From NCBI RefSeq assembly GCF_910592395.1, contig NC_088318.1, positions 6,284,756-6,348,755 on the forward strand: DNA of 64,000 nucleotides, written 5' to 3'. The DNA is from Lineus longissimus. Taxonomy: Eukaryota > Nemertea > Pilidiophora > Heteronemertea > Lineidae. Shown here one piece after another: positions 57,267 through 64,000 of this stretch. The notes below the pieces were generated by a model. The model was not told where the DNA came from. It did not search any database and worked only from the letters and a program-made list of their open reading frames with translations. The translations under genes and the position numbers were made by a program. The stretch's first letter is position 1. The number at the start of each line of letters is the position of its first letter.

Positions 57267-57336
57267 AATGACGGCGTGAAGATGTAAGATAATGTTATCT
57301 GCGAGCTTTATTTTGTTTTCTCTTCATGTACTATAG

Positions 57337-60300
57337 CCTCAAGCAAATGTCCGTGGTCATTGCCGGACAGAAGATACATGTACTTCTGTCCTCTTACTGG
57401 ATGGTGTGAAAGAATGGATACCTATTGCCGTAAGTCCTAAAATCTAACAAACAACTGCATCACTGCGTCACCCAAACAATGTTGGCTGATGTCATCATGT
57501 TATGCCACTTATGTCTTAACTGACCAAGCAATTGCCATATGTGACCCGCCATGACAAAACAAGTCGCATGTCGCTCCGAGCTTGCAGGTTGAGACGGACT
57601 GGTCGTTCATTTCACTGTTGTCTGCCTTGTGACATCTGAGTACATCAATTTCTTCTATTATGTCCTGGTGTCATTTTAGGCTCATCTTCTGTGTGATATG
57701 CGAGTCATTTTGTCGTGGTGGGTCGCATATTTCCTTGCTATACTGTAGCAACTTCCAGGACATATTTAATGTTAGGGCGAGTGTGGCAAAATAGCAAGAG
57801 TACTGTATGTGCTACTACAATATGTACAAGAACGCATTGGGGTATGGCTGGCGCCGGTGGACAGAATTCAGAATTATGCCACGGCATAAATCGAAATTGT
57901 GGTGCACCATAAATCGACCAATCAAAACATTGCATCTCGTGAATTATACCGCGGCATAAATAGGAATTGTGGACGGGAGGGCGAGTTATGCCGCACCATA
58001 AATAAACAATTGCCACTTTCTGATTGGTCTAATTATGCCACACCACAATTCCTATTTATGCCGTGGCATAATTCACGCGATCTGATGTTTTGATTGGTTG
58101 ATTTATGGTGCACCACAATTCCTATCGATGCCGTGGCATAATTCTGAATTTTGTCCACTCGCGCCAGCCATATTGGGGAATGGACAATCTATCCTAAACC
58201 ATGAATTGTTTCAAAAATTGGGAATTAAGACATAATTTTCTTTGGGCATTACTGAGAATTATACCCGATCTTCCCATACCTTACGTCAAAGATTTATAAA
58301 GACTTTATGTGTTCTTGCTTGCGTCTATAACTTTAAAAAGGAATAGAAATGGTGTTTTCATATCGACTGTGTCTCACTACTCTTGACACATCATTGTGAG
58401 TTTCTCTTCTTTGCAGTTCGGCCTTGTGGGTTCAAATATGGCATCTACCATTATGACGCACAGTGCACTGGTTATCCAGGATTATGTGGATTAATATCAT
58501 TCAATTGTCGTGAGTTTTTTACTCTTTGTTTTCATAGTACATGTACTCATTTTGCAGTTCAGCTTTGTGAGGTCAAAAGTGGCTTGAGTTGCAAATGTGA
58601 TTTATCTCATTGATAGAATTGAGTATCAACGCACCAGGCCTAATATTGAGTAATCTTTCACAATTATGATTGTGAATTTATGTCATTATCATATCAGCGT
58701 GCAGATTATGGCATAATATTGGAAGTAATGCAAGTGCCTGGGGTAAAAATATTGTGAAGCAAAGCAAAATGCTGCATGTCGATTTTTCCTCCATGTCATA
58801 CAGATAGCGAAGTGATCTGTTCTGTGTTCATTGCATCATCCAAATAGAGGTTTCTATAATTTCTCTTCAGTGTTGTATTTTCTCATCATTCCAGCACCTG
58901 TGTGTTCAAAATTAAAACCATACAAATGCCTGAAGGAGAGGAAATGTGTTAAAGGACCAAATTGGTGTGGTGAGCATGTACAATTCAATATTCATCATAT
59001 CATATCAAAGATATCAATACCGACGGCGTAACCCTATTGGGATTTTTGTTTTGCTGGAGGTGTGGAGTCCATTATAGTACAGGCTACTGCCCACCTAGAT
59101 GTCACATCTTTTACAAGGCATAGATACTCGGGTACTAGGGACCACGGTTTTTAATCTCATCCAACAGACTTGAATATTTCACACGCTTTGGGTGTTGTGA
59201 AGTGCCAGGAATCTTCCTTGCAGGACCATTGGTGGCCGTTGTTCTGGGGGGGGGGGGGGCAAAGCACCTCTTATGGCCTTAAGAATATTTTAAAAGTGTG
59301 GGTGAGAAACACATAATTCTGTGACTTTCTAGTTTCTGGGGGCATTTTTCTTCAACCTCACTCCCTCGCTCTCCTCCACCAAATGTGGGACCATCCCTAT
59401 GTTCACCAGGGTATGTGTTCCTCCTTAGAGCTTTTCAGAAAGATATGTCATGTAGATGCTATGGAAAATGATGGGGATGATGTTAATAGCTATTGCATGT
59501 CTTGGTTACAGACATTATCTTTATCAATTTTGGGTTCTTATAGCTACATATATAGGGCCGGTCGAGCAGAGACAGATAAAATTTGAAACACCTATTAAAT
59601 CCACTTTATATTTGGGAAGACAGATACCAGTGAACATAGGTACACTCCATAAACTACTGTATGGCGAGGATATTTTCAGTTACTTTTTGCTTCAGGTGAT
59701 TGCAGTGGATTTCGATGCAAATCAGACAGAACGTGTATCAGTTCTTATAAAAAATGTGATGGTCTTTCGGACTGCAGCGATGGCTCAGATGAGATTTCTT
59801 GTTACACGGCACCTGCTGACCCAGGAGATGGTACTAGTAATGAAATTGCACTGGGTAAGTGGGCAAACATTGGTGAGGTTTCGCATACAATTGTCAGTTT
59901 TGTCTTCTTAAAAAACGCTTTATCATACTTTTGATGACTTGACGGCCGCTGCCATCACCACATTCTCGAGGTCAGATGGTTCCACATGTGAGGAACACTG
60001 ATAGTAGAAGAAGAACAAGTCAACTGATAGGTCATCTTAAAAGTGAGATGTCTTTGATGGTACGGACGTGTTGTCTGTATAGACTCTGACTCCCAAAAAG
60101 CCGGGCGAACTGGTGCCCGGCATGCCGATCTACCGTCGTTGTGCATATATCCATCCTTCACCGCCGATAAGCCCCCCTCCCCCCGATCGGCCTTCAGAAC
60201 GGCTGTTACTACATTATTGGTAGTCTCCATGCATTCCCTTCCTTTCCCACATGTCCATGTCGCGACAACACTAACATTACACTCGTGGCTGTCGCACGAG

Positions 60301-63300
60301 ACTTCGATGAAAACCATTGTTGTTGAACACCAGGGGTTCCATGAGTAACGGTTCCAGAGATGCTTACATCACACAAATGCACTTTGCGTGTTTTGTATAG
60401 TAGAAAGGTAACCTGATCATCAAGCAAGGTTGGCAATATCAATTCTGGCCGTCATTCAATTACTTTTTGTCGAGCAATTTCATTGGCCACCCGTTAATGA
60501 GTGTACGTCTGACAGATTTCCCGCTCTGCTGGGTCGGCGGTGAAAGGAGGAGACTTGAGGATTGACATTCACTGCCGGTAAGTCGGCATGGTGCCCGGAT
60601 CAAGTTGGTGGCAAAAGGAGATGAGGCAGTAAAGAACTTCTAGGTTGCCATGATCGATGAGCAGGCTGATTACTACATCTGTACATAAAACATCAGGGGA
60701 AGCTTCGTAAAGGTCAAAATTGCTGCGCGTCGTGTAGTTCTGCATTTGTGTAGATCAGCATTAGTGTAATACTACAAGTGGCGGTGCATGGTGGCAAGCA
60801 GTGTCATTATCCTCCTGGCCAGGTAAATACTATGCCCAAGTTGTCCCTTTAAAATACAGCTCGTAACCCAGTGAAATCTGCACCACCTTCTAGGATGCCG
60901 ACAGCCTACTGCTGTGCGACATGATACACGTACGTGCTGTAAAAGTCCAAATTTGCCATGTGTATAGTACCCCCAGGTATATGGCACGGCGTAACCCGCC
61001 GGCCATGAGGGAATTCCTTTATGGCCCAGTGGTTGGCGCGTTGGCCCCAGAGTGGAAGTTAAGAAACGTTGTGCACAGTCAACCTTTGGATCGGTGACCG
61101 GCATGTACAATACACCATGTTAGTTGTGACCTTTCTATTTGCCTTTTCAGAGAGTTGGCAAATTTTGGCAATCTGTGGAGTTGTTCTGCTTGTGCTTCTC
61201 TTGTGCACTTACTGGTGCTGTAAAAATAAAAGAGACAGTAATGGTGAGTTGTTTGTGCTTGACTGGATGTCAGTTTCAAAACAAATCGTTACTATTGAAA
61301 CGAGCACGTTGAAGGGATAATTCACCTCGTCCTTTAAAGGTGTACACCGTTCATAATTAATTGTGGTCCAGTTGGATAGAAATCCATTAATACACAATGC
61401 CGCAGTGCATTTGTTGTGAATACAAATTTGTTTAAACTTGGTATTCATAGTATTTGTATATAAGTCTACACAATGGCAATGGTGAAATTTATATTTAGTG
61501 TGTATTCATGCAATTAACATTTTTCAAATTCAATTACAAATTCAAACTTTTTAACGGACGACGTAGGCCTTTAAAGGAGTAGGTCATTTGTGTTCACTGT
61601 TTTTACTGGTGGCACAGGAAAATAGAAATTCCCAATGCTGTAATGCAGTCATTATGGTTGAATATTCCCTGGAAGTTGGTATTTATACTACAGGGTGGCC
61701 GATAATTATTTTCCCTCACACAATGGATACACAATAGAATTCTATTGTGCAGGGGGAAATAATTCTGGGCCACCCTGTAGTATTCGTGTACCCGTCTACA
61801 CAACAGCATTGTTGAAATCCATATGCTGTGTATATTTACACAATTAGAAATTTTCCAAATTCAAGTTCAACAGCATTGTTGAAATCCATATGCTGTGTAT
61901 ATTTACACAATTAGAAATTTTCCAAATTCAAGTTCAATTTTTAAAGTTTTTGACGAACAGAGTTGGCCCTTATAGCCCTTCATCATGTAATCTTCAGGTG
62001 AACAATCCAGGACTGTCGGTGTCACCAGCCGAGAACGCCAGACGACCACTTCCTCTGGACCAAGACTGACTGGTGCGACCATGCCATCTGCTACAACTTC
62101 ATCGCCTCCGTACAGGCCGCATCAAAGCCATACCCCCGTAACCCGAGGACAATCCGAGGTAAATAAGATATTCACCGTGGGGTTCACCAATGGGGTTCTA
62201 ATTACTGACCAAACTGGCCCTTCCTCGATGTTTCCGACCAGTCAGTTTTTTTCTGAAAACAACTTCAAAAGGTCAAAGCCCTGATTAGCAATTTATATAT
62301 TACTATACTCAAAACTTTATAAAGGCGAGCATATTTTGCTATAATCTTTATGAGGTTTTCCATGATATCTTTAAATGTTTTCTTATTTACATGTTCCCAA
62401 TATTGTTCTCCAGGCTGGCTATCACCCGTTGTCAACAAACAATACTCAACACAGTTATCCACGCGTGGCCAGAAGCTATCCAGTGGATCAACCAGTAGAC
62501 AGTGCTCCCAGCAGGTATCCGCGGGCAGCAAGCAACCATCCATTACATCCACCATCTACCAGTGTGCATATACCTAATGAGAATTCGACAGCTGCACCAC
62601 CACCTTCATATTCAGAGGTGATAGAAAATGACGATCAGTACAAATTGAAAGATCCAGCGGTAAGTTTGTTTGTGTAGTTTGAATTCTTCCCTTTCTTGTT
62701 CAGCGCCTCCAGGAGTGGAGCTCTGTTGTGAGGCAACCAAATGACCGACTTTTAGGGTCGGCCTGAGATGTTTCCAACATCGCGTCGGATATGACGTCAA
62801 AATCAATAGAGCCTGACCCCATAGCTTGCTGAAGATTGGCCACTCCATCGTAAGAGATGCTCTTTAGGAAAGATACCTGTATGGACAAGATTATTGCCAT
62901 ATACAGTAAGTGCACATCTTGACCCGCAATGTTTTGAGATCGCTATGTGGTGCTCAATAGTGGTGACACAAACGCATTAGAGTCAGGATGGCATGTGCAA
63001 TGAAAGACTGTGTCATTTCATAAGCTAAGTCACCTCAAAAATAGGTTTACATATCAATCCATCGAGACAGAAATTATTTTGTGTGCAGAGGAATTTTGTG
63101 GCGCGATGGAGTCTTGCAATAAGGAAAACTGGCGTGCTGTAATAACTGGTTTACATGTACACCAACTCCACAAAATGAAAGGTTTTCCAATAATAGGTTC
63201 TTAAAAATTGCCCCAAAATATTTTTGAGTTACCATGGTTACAGTGGTAACTAGTTCTCTGGTGAGGAGATTTATTCGCATGCTGTCGCAGATGTTGCATC

Positions 63301-63713
63301 TTAGTTAAAATAACCTTTATGTCAATAACTGCGATCTATCCATTCATATACCTTTACGCCATTGTGACACTCATGCGTTTGCGTCACTACCATCGAGCTC
63401 CACAAACGTGAGTGATTTAGCGATCTAGTCAAAACATTGCGGGTCAAGATGCCTGTATGTGTACACTGGTCAATAGTAAGGAGAATAGCAGTGCAAAAGC
63501 AGCATGTTCGAGGTGACCATGCAATCGTTCTTTAACCTGAATTTGATTTGATGTCATTGACTGCAAAGATACAGCACTTTACCATGTGAAGTTACATTTG
63601 AAACTCTATCAATGATAAACATTTCTTGTTGACACTTTTGATCAATTCTCTTCCAGTTGCCCACCTATGAAGAATACACGGAATCACCTTCGGCTAAAGA
63701 GACGTTCATGTGA
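57337..63713 (+). CDS. Membrane protein with four-cysteine modules, LDLa domain and PY motifs
   Basis: Exons 57337-57429, 58417-58509, 58895-58969, 59696-59854, 61151-61243 are all phase 1-1; then 61998-62158 (1-0), 62414-62659 (0-0) and 63657-63713 to the stop. They give about 324 residues; the 5' end with a signal peptide is missing. The first three exons each encode a four-cysteine unit (KCPWSL..FC..WC..YC, PCGFKYG..QC..LC..NC, VCSKLKPYKC..KC..WC). Exon 4 is a full LDL-receptor class A repeat: CSGFRCKSDRTC, KKCDGLSDCSDGSDE, SC, with the calcium-binding acidic residues. Exon 5 is a transmembrane helix (ILAICGVVLLVLLLCTYW) followed by CCKNKR, likely palmitoylated. The Ser/Thr/Pro-rich tail has PPPSYSEV (a PPxY motif) and ends LPTYEEY..KETFM. 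The layout recalls LDLRAD3/LDLRAD4-type proteins, which recruit Nedd4/Itch ubiquitin ligases; the role here is inferred. Confidence 0.75.
57843..58172. mobile_element. Palindromic MITE rich in gtggcataatt
   Basis: Ends tatggctggcgc and gcgccagccata are perfect inverted copies, and the arms (gaattatgccacggcataaa, attgtggtgcaccataaatc) pair almost through the middle. Flanks share ttgggg on each side, a likely 6-7 bp target duplication. It lies in an intron of the LDLa gene. The frames it yields are artefacts. Confidence 0.8.
58551..58613 (+). pseudogene. Decayed duplicate of the second cysteine exon
   Basis: The sequence tttgcagttcagctttgtga, ggtcaaaagtggc repeats tttgcagttcggccttgtgg, gttcaaatatggc at 58411-58442, including the acceptor, but then reads QLCEVKSGLSCKCDLSH and hits TGA with no good donor before it. 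It is probably a tandemly copied exon that is skipped. Confidence 0.55.
61331..61576. mobile_element. Palindromic MITE with AAAGG-TACACCG ends, copy 2
   Basis: The ends cctttaaaggtgtacaccgt and acggacgacgtaggcctttaaagg are inverted; interior words (aatccattaatacacaatgc, tagtatttgtatata) match 44627-44858 in inverse. A further partial copy follows to about 61976, with a 52-base tandem duplication (caacagcattgttgaaatcc) inside. Confidence 0.7.
61691..61777. mobile_element. Mariner-type MITE with CAGGGTGGCC ends
   Basis: An 87-base hairpin: cagggtggccgataattatt at the left and its near complement at the right, TA on both sides. It sits inside the partial palindromic MITE. Confidence 0.8.
62915..63451. 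mobile_element. Element with catcttgacccgcaatgttt ends
   Basis: catcttgacccgcaatgttttgagatcgct-type sequence at 62915-62944 is inverted at 63419-63451. About 540 bases, non-coding, in the last intron of the LDLa gene. A lone end occurs at 51273-51302. Confidence 0.65.
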
Positions 63714-63784
63714 CGAACTCTTGCTGCTTTCTTCTGTTTGTAAAAACATGCACTTCATAAATGTGAGCAGGTTTTAGGCATATA

Positions 63785-63896
63785 GGGTAGAACGGGGTAA
63801 TTGTAGCCCCCGTTTATTTGTAGCCCCTGCATTGTTTGATGCATGGGGATATCAATCAATATCATAGGCAGAGGCTACAATGACCACATTCTACCT
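63785..63896. mobile_element. MITE with ggtagaatggggtaattgta ends, copy 2
   Basis: Second copy of the element at 41333-41466; shares gtttatttgtagcccctgca, ttgtttgatgcatgggg and atatcaatcaatatca. It has a shortened right half. It lies just after the LDLa gene stop, so it may be in its 3' UTR. Confidence 0.8.
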
Positions 63897-64000
63897 TACT
63901 TGAAAGCCCAGGTACACACACACTGGCAATCTTGAGTTTACCATGCTGTCATGCACTGGCCCCTGCATTCATCGGGAATGCATAGTTCATCACGATCCGA

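Noticed and set aside
57715-58093. Cysteine- and histidine-rich frames on both strands
   Set aside because: They fall in the palindromic MITE at 57843-58172 and mirror each other.
59456-59911. 151-codon plus-strand frame
   Set aside because: Covers the LDLa exon in the wrong frame; the phase-1 splice frame gives the full six-cysteine LDLa repeat.

Overview
The window is nuclear DNA of an animal. Genes are split by GT-AG introns, tandem receptor families are present, short inverted-repeat transposons and tRNA-derived SINEs are common, and the recognisable genes (NEK11-type kinase, forkhead factor, LDL-receptor class A membrane protein, rhodopsin-family GPCRs) are bilaterian. I think a marine invertebrate (amphioxus- or hemichordate-like deuterostome, or a lophotrochozoan) is most likely, but the sequence alone does not fix the species. 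All exon joins below come from reading splice sites and phase by eye; nothing was searched or aligned by program.

Layout. 0.2-5.9 kb: two tandem three-exon class A GPCR genes on the minus strand, with the remnant of a third repeat unit beside them. 6.2-8.4 kb: a possible small four-exon gene of unknown function, plus strand. 8.4-11.3 kb: short direct repeats and a pyrimidine-rich satellite. 11.4-20.3 kb: four intronless class A GPCR genes of a second family, all on the minus strand, separated by 1-2.5 kb, with one inverted-repeat transposon between the third and fourth. 21.1-22.0 kb: last two exons of a cysteine-rich secreted or extracellular protein. 22-30.6 kb: transposon-rich, with a pogo/Tigger element nested in a TA-flanked element nested in a tandem repeat, a perfect-looking 580 bp palindromic element at 27.1-27.7 kb, and a SINE. 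31.1-32.6 kb: a FoxH-like forkhead gene. 34.4-35 kb: 64 bp minisatellite. 39.8-51.9 kb: a complete NEK11 orthologue in 14 coding exons (681 codons, all phases agree), its introns filled with MITEs, SINEs and a foldback transposon. 52-57 kb: repeats. 57.3-63.7 kb: a membrane protein with cysteine-rich exons, one LDLa domain, a transmembrane segment and PY-type motifs.

The genes do not form one pathway. The two GPCR arrays look like lineage-specific expansions by local duplication; NEK11 (cell-cycle/DNA-damage kinase), FoxH-like (possible Smad-linked transcription factor) and the LDLa protein (possible adaptor for HECT ubiquitin ligases) are independent neighbours. The most distinctive structures are the nested and palindromic transposons with 9-10 bp target duplications, the phase-1 exon series encoding four-cysteine half-modules, and the GPCR copies whose stop codon lies inside the polyadenylation signal.
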